A DNA stretch of 64,000 bases, from the NCBI RefSeq assembly GCF_003945595.2, contig NW_024104356.1:598781-662780 (forward strand). The letters run 5' to 3'. The DNA comes from Pipra filicauda (taxonomy: Eukaryota; Chordata; Aves; Passeriformes; Pipridae). The position numbers and the translations under genes were made by a program. The number at the start of each line of letters is the position of its first letter. Position 1 is the stretch's first letter. Below the pieces are notes generated by a model, which was not told the origin of the DNA, ran no database searches, and saw only the letters and a list, made by a program, of their open reading frames with translations. Below, in pieces: positions 1 to 11,276 of this stretch.

Positions 1-840
1 AACGAATCATGAGGGCAACTGGGGAGACAAGAAGTGACTTGATCACTATATAATTACCTTTTCAAGGAAAAAATAGCAGTTGCTAAAGAAGTCCTTAATT
101 CAGCAGAGAAATGCAGAATAAGAATCAGTAGCTTGGAGTTGAATTAAAACTTGGCACATTATTTAACTGGGAAGGGATAAGAATCAGCTAATTGGAGTAA
201 TCTGCTTGTAGGAACAGTGAGCGTGCCTTGTTCTCTTGTTCTCAGGTCTTTTCTTCTCCAAATAAGACCTGAGCCTCCTCTAGAAAGCACACTTTCACTG
301 AGCATTGTTAATGAATTTTATTAGGTGGTGACCAAGAGAAAAATTGCATCTAGGATTCATGAACCAGTCGGATCAGGTAACTCCAATGGTCTGGCGTAGA
401 TTCAAAGACTGTAAAACTAAGAACTGCCTGGTACTGACCGGGTCTATGTGAGATGTTTCATGGTAGTACAGTAACATTCTGAACAAATTGTATGTCTTCT
501 GCATCATAGTTTAATTGCAGATAATCCTCTTGGGAAAAATGCTTTAAAAGGCATTTGTTGAAAGTTTGACTGCCTATATATTGATTGTGTTACTGGGAGT
601 TGAACAGGCTGAGATAAACCTTACAAAGTCATCTAGTACATCAAATCCTTATTTATATGTTCTTTTTACTTCTTTTTAGGTGAAAAGAAATCTGATATGG
701 CAAAAAGTCAGCAGTTTCTGCTGTAACATTATTCAAGTGGCACTGGCACTCTGGAATGCAGGTATAATTGAACCTTCAATGACAGTAGTTATTTATCTTT
801 TTATATGCTGCTAATAAGATCGATCTGTCACAGAAATTAC

Positions 841-862
841 TTTTTTTTCTTTCTTTTTTTTC
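841..862 (+). repeat. T-rich pyrimidine tract
   Basis: A run of T interrupted only by C. It is low-complexity sequence of the sort common in introns. It is not followed closely by a convincing AG-bounded exon, so I do not treat it as a splice acceptor. Confidence 0.7.
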
Positions 863-3800
863 TGTTTTGACTTGCCTTCTTTTGGGTTGAGGAAAACCAA
901 TACCAAATAATCAGCAACTTCATTGGCATCTATCCAGACAATATTGTTTTATCTGTCTTCTTTTCCCAGATAAATTTTTATATATATATCCTGACAGTAG
1001 CCTCCTGGAGAGGAGGAATGTGACATCTTGGATTTATCTCATGTAAGAAAAGCTGTATGGCCTTCTCGATACTTTTGCAGTAAATTACCATGTTAACTTG
1101 GCCCATGTTTTGCTGCCTTCTACAGACACCCCTCTTTCCCGTCATGCTAATATTTTTGGAAAAGTCACATTAGATGAACTTATCTTTACTATTGAAAACT
1201 TTCTTTGCATTCTCTAGAGTTTCTTGAATACTCATACCAAGATATGTGTGCACATCTCATCCCTAATATCCTCAAAGTGTTATTCATGACCTACTACTTT
1301 CCAGGGGAGAAATATGATTTCACTGATGTTGTTCCTTCCTAACCCATTCAGAACATTTTGAATTTTAGAGAGGAGTTGTTTTCTTGAGCAATTTAGTTTT
1401 TTCTGGTTGTTTTCCAAAAACTAGGCAATGTTGGATAATCATTCATTTTCCAAGCACACCACTACATGGTCAGACTGTTTTCTGTCTCTCTGGAATAACT
1501 TGCAGGGTTCATTGTACTATTTTATCCCGCAGATGTGACACTAAAACACATCTTCCATTGGCACTTGTTTATGCACTGTGATACACAGATAAAACTGAGC
1601 AGTAAAATCACTTTAACTATCCACAGTGGTCATGTATGGACAGGTGGACTACTAAGCACTTGTTAGTTACTTCAGGAGGTTTGGAGCTAAGAATACTTCT
1701 AATACACAATAAAAAAAGCTGTGGTCTCCGAAACTCTCATAGCTTACAGCTAGTCAGCATACTCCCAAACATTTGAGGCTTCTCATAAATATCTGAGCTT
1801 GTGATTCAGGGATGGATAAGATCTGTCCATCCAGATGAAGTCTGCATATCTCTTCCTGTATGATATGCATCCTGACAATGTAAAAGTTATTTGAAAATAT
1901 AGAATATTTTATACATGCTGGAAGGGTATTCAATTCATGCATCTTCTGCTATCAACACTAGTATCCCCACCCAGCTGTTAAAATTACATTTTCTTTCAGC
2001 CAAATGTTGTAGATCTTGGCATTCTTCTAAAATGTATGTATCCATTTTTTGGCAAACTTTTCACAGTTGTCATTGACTCTTTTTTTGTTGGTTTGGTACT
2101 CTAGACTGCTGAGTATCTTTTGCTTTATTTCTCTGGAAAGGTCACTAAGCCAAGGTAAAAATTCGTGTCGTTTTTTGTGAAGAAATGGAGGGATTTTGGC
2201 CCTGAAAGGCAACTGTACAGGACTCAAAACACCACAGAAGCCTGTAGCCTCAGGTTTGAAAAATATGAGCAGTCAGTTGTGCTAGAAAATAATTCAGTGC
2301 CATGCTTTAAAAGGTAAAATCAAAGAATTCTGTGTTCCATATAAAGTTGAAAGGAAAGCAGAATCCAAAAGGGTTGGGTGACCAGTTTTGAAACAGTGCT
2401 TGAATAAGATGGATGGATTGGAGCTTGCCATACTTGGTTTGCAGCCAGGAATAATCTTTTCAAAGCTAGAAGTGCTTTTGATCTTTGCCTACTTCTCCTC
2501 ATCACTGTGAATCTCCAGGGATACAACCCTACCATGCAATACAAGGGAAAGAAAATGTGCTTCAGAAGAGGGAGAGGAAAAAGGAGAAAGAAGCCAATGA
2601 AATAGTATCTGAGAACAACACTGCTGCCTGTAATGACACTGACCTGCTGGTGCCAGTGGAAGAGCTTTGTAATATTTTTCCAGGTCTGCTCTTGTTTTTG
2701 ATACTAGGCTGAGGAACTGTCTCTGTGACTCTATACCACCCTCCACGTGCTTCCAGGGGTATGGGAATGGTTCTTATAAACCTATGACTTGGAAGTAGAC
2801 TCCAAATGTTTACAGGCCAAAAGTCCCATCAGGCAAAATTGAGCCCAGATGATCTGACATCAGTGGGAGTAGATACGTAGAAGAGCAGGGGTCTCCGAAT
2901 CACTATCTCTATCCCAGCTAGGAGGTGACTGTGTTAGAGATGGAATCTGATGTGTTCGTAGTGTGCAGCAAACCCAGCGAATAGTTTGGAAAGAAAGAAA
3001 GGGTAATAATCCATCAAGTTAGTAAAATAGAAGGCTCAAAGGGCACATGATATTTTTTATAATGGAATGCACATAGATTAGATGGAATGACATCACAGCT
3101 CTAGTTTGAAAAAACTGAGCATCTTGTCTTTCAAGGACCATCCGACCTCTTAGCTGCACAGTGCCCCCAAAAGCACCTTAGCACTAATTTTGGTTTAGAC
3201 TTTACTTGGAGAGAAGGATATGTCCACAGAGTTACTGAGGCTGCAGACCTCTCCACAGAGGTCTGCTGTTGTAGCCTGTAAACACTAGGAAATAAGAAGG
3301 TCCTGCTGGGAGCATACAGTCATTTCTGGATGTCTCTTCTCTACAGCTCAGATGCCGCTAAGACTGAGACAGAATCACCACCTCCTGTTGGGTGGCATAT
3401 GTTATGATGCATGGGAGATTTTAATAAGCTTTTTCTGTGAGTAATATAATCTCCTGGGACTGTGGATACAGGCTTGAGCCATGGAATAAATGTGGCTTTT
3501 TGGGCTTACACTCGTCCTGAGCAACATTCTCCACTCAAAACCGCACCCTGCGCTTGCTGGCGGGAGAGTATAAACAGTCAGTTGGAAGCTTCCACTGGTT
3601 TCTTCCTGTCTGATTCAGAAATCCCCAGTACAGAGGTACCCAGGGGCACCTCCAGTGGTGACCACTGTGCAGACCTTTTCCAAAAGTCACCATGGTCATG
3701 GCTTCAGAGAAGTCTGCAGACTGCTGGTTTCCCTGAAGTCCAGTCATGGAGCCAGGCCTTCAGGGTTTGTGGGGCTGAGCAAACCCAAGAGGGTTGCAGA

Positions 3801-4180
3801 TCATACCTGGCAACAGAGATGGATCTCTGCCTGTTGGGTGGTTGAAAGGCTGCCCAGGCTTCACTCAGAGCCTACATTCTGATCAGTTCCTTTGCAAAGT
3901 TGTTCTCTTTTGTTCTCCACCCTGTCTCACATGCACACTTACTTGTGTCATGTAATTGTTGGAGTGCCCAAGACAAACGTGTATTACTTCTCCTGGTTTC
4001 TCTTCTGCATCACACAGCCCCACAATTCCTGTCAGTTCAACTTCACCTGTTATTTACCAGGACACTATTAATTCTCCAGAAATGGTATCCTCTAGTTTGG
4101 CATCCTTTTGTGCACAGAAAAAAAATGTAATCTTTACTGAAAAATAAATGAATAAAGAAGCAATTTGTGCAAATGGAAAG

Positions 4181-4219
4181 GTGGCACCCTATCTACTAGG
4201 GTGTGGCACCCTATCTACT
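4181..4219 (+). repeat. tandem duplication, 22-bp period
   Basis: The 17-base word GTGGCACCCTATCTACT occurs at 4181-4197 and again at 4203-4219, identical in both copies, giving a period of 22. Two copies only, so this is a small replication-slippage duplication and not a satellite array. Confidence 0.9.
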
Positions 4220-6164
4220 CCACAGATCCCATATCCAACTTTTAAAACCAAACTGAATTCTAGAGAAAATTCACAAGATGCACAGAGAAGCAAATTTCAG
4301 TTTGTCAAGCTTTACACTGATTAGTGATAGAGTAAAACAAATTCTCAAAGAACCTTTCCTCTCACTCTTTTTGTCAAAACCTACATCCTCCTATTCTGCT
4401 CCCTCACCACCACCCTTACCTTAAAAATAAAAGCAGTAAAAAGAAAAATAAAATAAACCCCTTTCTAACCACTTTGGAGAATGAAACCTTTGAAAGCAAA
4501 ACAATTCTGTCAAATGATCCAACTGCAATTCAAAATAAATTGGTCACACAGAATAAGTTCAGTTATAATATTTGGAAAAACCACTGCATACATTCCTACC
4601 CAAGGTCTGGTAAAGGGCAGCCACAAATTATCTGATCACAAAGAAGGAATTTCCCCCTCACTGTTTTGTGGTAAATGTACGTGAGGCTGAGAGTGATGTT
4701 CAAACAAAACAAGCTGAGCACATCTTCTGCTGAGTGAGTGAACCTTTCTCAGTCTGCACATTCAGTAACAGTAAAAATTGAGTAAGGAGAGAGAAGAAGA
4801 CACAGTACCATACGTCAGCTGAGGCAGGAGCCAGCATAGACACAAGATGCTTAAGATCAGCATCTGAGCAGGAGGGAATACTTAAAAGATGCTTTCAAGT
4901 ATCTTGATTATGGCTGATAGGAGTAGGATATCCAGACATTAGCATGAAGAAGTTTTTCATCCCCTGTATCTCTGAAGAACTAATGCAACAGAAGAATTCA
5001 CAATGCAAGACCCCTTTTTTGTGCACTCAGATACAGAAGACACTGGATATCTTCAATCCCTCTAAAAATTCACCATGTCAAGGGAAGGTCAGTAACAAAA
5101 AGGAGACGCTCAGGTTCTTGCTGAAATTGTTGGTGTTGGTAATATTTATTATCTTTCAGGTTCATTCACCACATGGAAAACAGTAAAAGAATTTGGCCAC
5201 CATTCTCTCTTACAGATCTCTGTACAACCCCAGGAGACTTCTCCTAGAGCTTGTATAGGATCAATCAATAAAGCAGAAATGAAATCAAGTGAAACAAAAG
5301 CTGAGCAAAAGCATCATATGCACTGCATTTGGAATCCTCCACTGTTTTGACTGCTAAATGGGAGGTGCTGTGATTAATCTGTGATTATGTGACTCACCAT
5401 AATTATGTCTTGTTGAAATTGAATTTATTGAAGCATGAATCATTCCACCCAAAGTAGAACCTAATTGCACCATTGCTGTGGCAGCCATTCCGGGTTTAGA
5501 GGAGAGGTCGCTATGTTGGGTGAACCCTTTCACTCGATTCAAGCAATGAAAAATTTCACCTTGTGACTTGAAAAAGAGTGACATTTATCTCTTAAACAAG
5601 AAGGGAAGAACCTATCCCATGAAGTGCCATTTGAAATTCTGTCAAATGGTCAGCCAATCTGATGGTGAAAAGCTTCCTTAAGTTGAGAAGGTGCATTAAT
5701 AATCAGTTTGGGCCTGTGACATTGCCGTCAGTGTTTGAATGCTATATCACTCAAGCCACAGACCTCCCATTTTGGTGTCTCCTAAACAGCAGCTCCTTGT
5801 AACAGAGAGAAAATTAAGGTCAACTTGGATTTTTTCCCCATTTAAAAGAAGAGATCCACATTTTCTATTCAGCTGTTGGATTTTGGATGGAAAAGACTTC
5901 TTTCAAATGGGAATTTTTATGGGTAGACTTTTTGTTCCATTTTTTTACCAAAAAGCCACATTTAATGAAACAGTCTTTGTATTCAGTTTAAGAGGAAAAA
6001 AAATTTACATTTTCTCCTCTGATGTAAAATGGACCCTTTTTCATAACCAGACTTAGTATAATTATTGCTAGCGTACATAAAGGAGTATAAACAACGACTC
6101 TCCAGGGTAAGGAGTTTTGTACAGTTATTAAATTTCCTGCTCTATTTTTAAAATTTCTTCTGCT

Positions 6165-6193
6165 GCTGCTGCTGTCTATAAGACAGCAGTAGC
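6165..6193. repeat. CTG-repeat hairpin
   Basis: A short CTG run (6161-6174) ends in an inverted repeat. Left arm 6165-6177 and right arm 6181-6193 pair over 13 bases with one mismatch around the loop ATA. The innermost 8 bp (TGCTGTCT / AGACAGCA) are perfect. It would fold as a compact hairpin in single-stranded DNA or RNA; no flanking precursor-like stem was traced. Confidence 0.75.
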
Positions 6194-8198
6194 AAAGGCC
6201 CACAATAGCAGCTAAGGTTGAAAGGGGGATGAAAATTACAGTTTAAAACAAAACCAAAGCTAGGGATTACTTTGCAGTCCATAATGCCCAACTAGGCAGC
6301 AGAATTAGGCAGGGAAAAGGGAGGAAATTTACACTTTTATTTCCCACTTAACACCCATTCAGAGATCCATCACTATGTTCTAGAATAAAGGCAACAATCC
6401 TCCCTCATATCACTCAACCTCTGTATTGGTATTGTACTGCATTGTACTCTGTATTGGTACTATTGTTTCCCTCCAACTATATTTAGCCAACGGGAAAGGG
6501 ATGCAGGAGTCCCATTTGGTACAACGGAAGATGCTTCTTTGTTGGGATCACATCTGTTTTATGTTCACACTGAATCTTGGAAAGGAGATGTGGAGCCAGG
6601 GTATTTGCTTTGCTATTACAAATTTGTTACTTATTTCTAGCAATGTACCCTTGAAAGCAAATATTCAGTGCAAAAATATCTGGGCTTTATGGTCAGGGAA
6701 AAAGAAATAAATATGATTTTTTTGAGAGATATTATATGAATGTGTCTTTCATAGGTGTTTTATTGGTTATCCCATTCAAGAGGAGAGGCTGTGTAAGGTG
6801 TCAGCTTTTCTTTTTTAGATCTGCCTCTCTCGAGAAGGTTTTCACTGACCTGTCAAAAAAAGTCTCCAGTTTTCAGTCTGATATGAGAAACAATGGCTCT
6901 TGTACAGGTCATTCATGTTCCTTTATTTTTTTTTAAAGGCTTGACCTGTTCACATCTCTCTATGGCAGTCATTTTATTCTCAGGCTCCTGCAATCTGCTG
7001 CAGAAGAGATTCCTCTTCATCATGATTTCTTGCAGGCACTGCTTTTGTTTGCTCTTAGGTTTTGTTTTGAGATGGAGTCACTTCTTGTTTTTTCATTGCC
7101 AAATACAGATTTTTCAGAATAAAAATAAATGAAGTAATTGTTCTTCCTGCATATAAAGGTGACAAGAGGAAACCTTTTGCCTAGAACTCAAATTTTGTTC
7201 AAGCCTTTGTCAATAACTATTTGTTTTCTGAGGTCTATTCCTTCATGGTATAAAAGACTTTTGAAATCAATCTTGAGCATGATGTTATATCAGTGCTGTT
7301 GCCACTTTCATATGTCCATTTCTGACTTGGCATTGCTGAATGTTTAATGTTTCAAAGAAGGTAGGTAAACAACCTTGCTCCAGGATGATCCATGTCTTCT
7401 TTTCTGGGGCTTGGAAATGAGTCCCCTGTGTATGCACTGGCACACAGTCCCTCTGAAAATGCACAGCATAGACTTGCACAAGAGCAAGCAACAGAAATAA
7501 GTCCCCAAGACTGGGAGGAACACATGTTCTTTACCTTGACTGAGCACTTGATTTTCTTTCTGGTTCTCTGCAGCTACCAAGTGGAGTTAGAGCTGCAGAG
7601 AGGGGTGGATGAACATGTGTACGGATGCACAGGGAGTATAATTGCATTTAACATAATAGCATTTCAGGTCAGAGGGACAAAGATGGTAGTAAAGCAGAAC
7701 TTCTAAAGTCGTTCTTCTACTTCATTCCCAAGCAGATTTGTGGATTTTTGCCCTTTCCAGAGTGAGAGGAATGGAAAAAACAGTGACATTTCAAGGTCAA
7801 GGTAGACACAATCATTTTGCCATGACATTCAGTGATGGCTCTGAAACCACTAGAGTATGAGTCTTGTCCTTTTACTAGTACTCTGATCCACATCAGAAGG
7901 TTTGAACACCAGCAGAATCAATCACCTTCTCTCAGAGCACAGTCAGCCATGATTAAACGGAAAAAATGCCGTCTGACCAAGAGCTTCTACTGTCTCCACC
8001 CTCATAGGAGTCAATCTGCTGATCTCCCAACCAGGTTCCAGTTAGTTGCATAACTTACATCCTTTCTACGTTAAATTTTTTCCCTCCTGTATCCAGGAAC
8101 AAACTGCTAGGTTTACAGTTCTTGAGTTTCATGCTAGATAAATGACATCATGGGAGTCACAGAACAGCTGTCCATTTGTTGGAAGCAAATATTTATGT

Positions 8199-8238
8199 AT
8201 TTCTATCTGTCTATCTATGTTTCCATCTATCTATCTGT
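8199..8238 (+). repeat. TCTA/TCTG tetranucleotide microsatellite
   Basis: Imperfect repeats of CTAT/CTGT with one short interruption (ATGTTTCC). It is a degenerate tetranucleotide microsatellite and may be length-polymorphic. Confidence 0.75.
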
Positions 8239-8823
8239 ATTTGCTGAGAAATGTATAACCAGACATTATGATGATTATTTTGCTGATTTTATCTGCTTTC
8301 CCTTCTTCTTTTCCAGTAAAACATTTTTTAAAAAGCACATTTTAGAAGAAGAAAAACTCCCTGAAGAAGACATTTACAAATAGAAAAAAGAAACTTTATT
8401 TTCTCTTCAAGAAACCCCTACCATTATTTATCGGAAAGTTGCTACCTTCCTCCCCATCACCTCTGCAGATGTCTCCATCAAATCAAAACTTTTTTTCTGG
8501 AGCACCTTCCCTGGGAGTTTAATGTGATCATGTTGTTTATGTGTCAACCCATACAACTTCCAGCTTTGTAACCTGACAGGCAAGAAAGAATGCATAAAAA
8601 TATTGTGAGTATCATATTTCATCAAAATAAGCAAGTGGAGAAATGAGAAAGACTTTCTTACTCAGGGATCACACCTTTTATTGAACGCTAGAGAATCTGC
8701 ACAAGTGAGAGTCTTTGGAATGAGCTTTTGTTTGTTCCTCTACTTATGGAATCACTTTGTCTGTGGGTTGTCACTGCTCTCCCTAATTAAAGCCCCCTCC
8801 CCTGGGCTGTATCACTTTTTCAG

Positions 8824-9134
8824 CAAGTGTGAAATACTGCCTTGGAACATATCGCCTCACAATTCACCTTGGGTCTGGCCTGGAGGATTGTGCAATTTCT
8901 GTGGTCTGCTCCAGTGCAAACAGGAAAAAGAATCTGAGCCTCAGTTTTTACAATGTGCAGCTTGCGTGCAGGAAACGGACCTGCTCGGCAGCATCTCTGG
9001 GATGTTTATTGCTCTGCACTCTCGCCAGCAAGGCCAGGGCCATTAGCTCTGCTGGCAGAGGGCTCAGAGCCGTCAGCATTCATCGGGCCTCCAGTGGCCC
9101 ATCATCCTGCTGGAGGTCAGCTGGAACAGGCCAG
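8824..9134 (+). other. possible exon or GC-richer conserved patch
   Basis: This 311-base segment follows a reasonable acceptor (a C/T-rich stretch ending ACTTTTTCAG at 8823) and ends at a good donor (CCAG|GTGAGG, cut after 9134). One frame is open across the whole segment (about 103 codons, phase set by GCA at 8823) and is rich in Cys, Ser and Arg; I do not recognise the product. The patch is also GC-richer than its surroundings, which by itself lengthens chance frames. It contains a C/EBP-like word at 8887-8896, a RUNX-like TGTGGT at 8900-8905 and a FOX-like TGTTTATT at 9003-9010, so a regulatory element is an equally good reading. Neither reading is proven. Confidence 0.25.
8885..9012. promoter_or_regulatory. 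candidate enhancer-like motif cluster
   Basis: ATTGTGCAAT (8887-8896) differs from the C/EBP palindrome ATTGCGCAAT at one base. It is followed 3 bases later by a RUNX core TGTGGT (8900-8905), and a FOX-like TGTTTATT lies at 9003-9010. Seen: the words. Inferred: any regulatory role; such short words also arise by chance. Confidence 0.2.
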
Positions 9135-9862
9135 GTGAGGTTCTCAGGCACTGCTTGGGGAAGAGGGGAAGGTTTCTTCTTTTTCCAGAGGAGGTGATGT
9201 GAACTAATGCAACCTCTCCAGTCCCAAAAAGAATGAGCTCCAAGTTACAAGCTCAACCTATTCACTTGTTTTCAATAACAACCCTGTGTCAAGTGGTAAT
9301 GGCACAGCCACCCACAGTAGAGTTCAAATTATAGGTGAATCCATCTTTGCCCAAGAGATCCCCTTTCTTCACCCTCCTGCTACATTTTTCACCAAATTCA
9401 ACTGCTCTGTGTCACTTCAGTCTTGGTACCTTCAGGGATGAACTTTCTCTCTCTGGAACAGAGATGGAGACGTGGGGAATTCGGTTGAAATCTTCAGCCT
9501 TTATGTTAATTCATTTATATCCACGTGGGATGAGGCCCTATCCTCCATGCAGTGGTGTTTCTACAGTCATTAATACTGCACAAATCAATCCTAAGGCTCA
9601 CTAGTCAGTAGTTCATGCCAGCTAAAACAGACAAGCTCTAAAAAAGTCTTTCTCCCACACTTTTCATGTTGTCCAAGTCCATCAAGGAATAATTTTTCTG
9701 AATTAATTTTAACATCCATCGACATATTTTCTTCACAGTTAACTTCACTCAAAGGAGGAAATGACCTAGTCCTTGTTTTTTACTGTAGTCAAGGAATTTG
9801 CATTCTCTCCTACAATCTTTCACACCATGGAAACAGATGTGTAGATGTGGCAGGGATATTTT

Positions 9863-9990
9863 GGGATTCCCCCTTCTAGGTTTCAAGTGCCCTGTCACTA
9901 CGTTGCTAAACTGGGTCACGCCCTCTGGGCAAGTCACTTTCTCCCTCTATAGACCTTGGTTTCTCTACCTTTTATAAATTGCATTTGGGT
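9863..9990 (+). mobile_element. MIR SINE remnant
   Basis: The segment follows the MIR core: a region matching the 'CCCTGTCACTACGTTGCT' part, then TGGGCAAGTCACTT at 9926-9939, then a C/T-rich stretch and a 'TTGGTTTCTCTACCTTTTATAAATTG' equivalent of the usual 'cagtttcctcatctgtaaaatg'. MIR is a tRNA-derived SINE family shared by amniotes and long inactive. The 5' tRNA-like head is not recognisable. Assigned by eye. Confidence 0.8.
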
Positions 9991-11009
9991 TCCTGTTTGA
10001 GAAGAAGACTCAGAGAAGTCAATATTAGTAGTAGTAGAAAGGGTACTACCAGGTATGCACTAAATTCAGGAGATTCTTAATCTTTCCTTGGTTGAGGCAA
10101 CCTTCGTGGTTTGTGGTTTCCACCTCTGTGTTCTTTTGACCCTTAAGCAATGCTGGGAGATCCATGTGTGTTGGGACAGAAATCTGCCTTCAGCATTTAA
10201 TTCAATCCTGAGGAGCAGAGGGAGCCACCACACATATTTGTGGAAAGTGAGTGTCTCTATATGCAGCTGCAGATGTGCTCCTGCCTGAGGGCAGGATCTG
10301 AAGTCCAGGCATCACTGTCCCAAGGCTTTAGGCCGCACAGCAAAACTGCACATCAGCTAGAGAGGCAATGATCCCCCAAGAAAGATTAGGAAGTGAGGAT
10401 GTTTGAGACATGAAGACCCTTTCCTCAAATGGGCAACGAAGGAGCTACAAGAAAACACATAACCAATGGAAGTGTTGAGCTATATCAATCCTTGGCTTAT
10501 GGAGTAATTAGAGCAATTGCTAGAAAAGCAGCAAGCTCTGCTGAAAGCCAAAAGAGGGGTAAGGTTTAGTGTGTGACTGACTTGCCTGCGAACTGCTTCA
10601 TGTCACTGCTTCATTCTTACTTAGATATCAGTGTTGACTAGAGGAATAAACTCAACAGATCTTCCTGGCTCCCCTCCTCCCACCCCCATTTATGTTCTGG
10701 AGGACCAGAAGCAGCTGAACAGTAGCCCTGCTTTACTAGCACAAGATATGATGTGTTGCAGTGAAAGCTTACCTGGGGTTTTCTGCTGGGATCCATGAAT
10801 ATCAAAACTTTCTGCAGAAAGCTGTCATTTTAAAGGTAGGGGGGAAATCTGACGGGGTTTCAGTTGCTTAAACTCCAGCCCAAATGTGTCCTCCTTTACA
10901 TGATCTCAAAGTGCTTTATTTCTAAATCTGTGATGGTGTGTATCTCTATGGTATTCTGCAGAAGATCAGGTGCTCATTCCCCCTCTTAGGAGGGCAGATT
11001 TCCTAGAAA

Positions 11010-11151
11010 ACTACATATCCCACAAGGCAAACAAAAGTTGGAATTTTTTTTGACCCATGATGCCACTCCTTTTTGGGTAGTTTAATGGGAGATGTAGTCA
11101 ATCTGGTTACTAGCCTATAGAAGACAACTTGGGCTGGGACAACAACTCCCA
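11010..11151. promoter_or_regulatory. cluster of three ZNF143/M4-like words
   Basis: The M4 consensus ACTAYRNNNCCCR, part of the ZNF143 (Staf) site, is matched exactly at 11010-11022 (plus, ACTACATATCCCA) and at 11086-11098 (minus, ACTACATCTCCCA). A third word at 11139-11151 (plus, ACAACAACTCCCA) has one mismatch and continues into GAAGGC, like the AAGGC after the first. ZNF143 acts at promoters and chromatin-loop anchors. No CpG island or TATA-linked exon is seen beside it, and such words are also found inside old DNA transposons, so a repeat origin is possible. Confidence 0.35.
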
Positions 11152-11247
11152 GAAGGCAGCATAATGATGAAGTGCTAAAATTACCTCAGAGGAAGGGATG
11201 CCTCTCAGGCTGTCTCAGCAATGAAGTGCTTTCATTATTTACATTTT

Positions 11248-11276
11248 AAATGTCAAAACACGATGTTTTGACATTT
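11248..11276. repeat. perfect 13-bp inverted repeat (hairpin)
   Basis: Left arm 11248-11260 and right arm 11264-11276 are exact reverse complements (AAATGTCAAAACA / TGTTTTGACATTT) with a 3-base loop CGA. A related word (TTTTGACATTTT) lies about 20 bases downstream, near 11296, and AAATGTCAG near 11380. This may be the remnant of a small palindromic transposon or an isolated hairpin. Confidence 0.85.

Larger units (their letters stand above)
1..8823. other. non-coding unique sequence, no gene seen
   Basis: AT-rich vertebrate DNA with frequent stops in all frames; the longest frames (up to 127 codons near 3.46-3.85 kb) look unlike any family I know and lack convincing splice borders. It holds a T-rich tract at 841-862, a 22-bp tandem duplication near 4.2 kb, a CTG hairpin near 6.17 kb and a TCTA tract near 8.2 kb, listed separately. 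Otherwise I see nothing that supports a gene, RNA gene or young transposon. It may be intron or intergenic. Confidence 0.6.

Noticed and set aside
4181..4219. Repeat-spacer-repeat layout like a CRISPR unit
   Set aside because: Only two copies with a 5-base gap, in vertebrate DNA; a slippage duplication.
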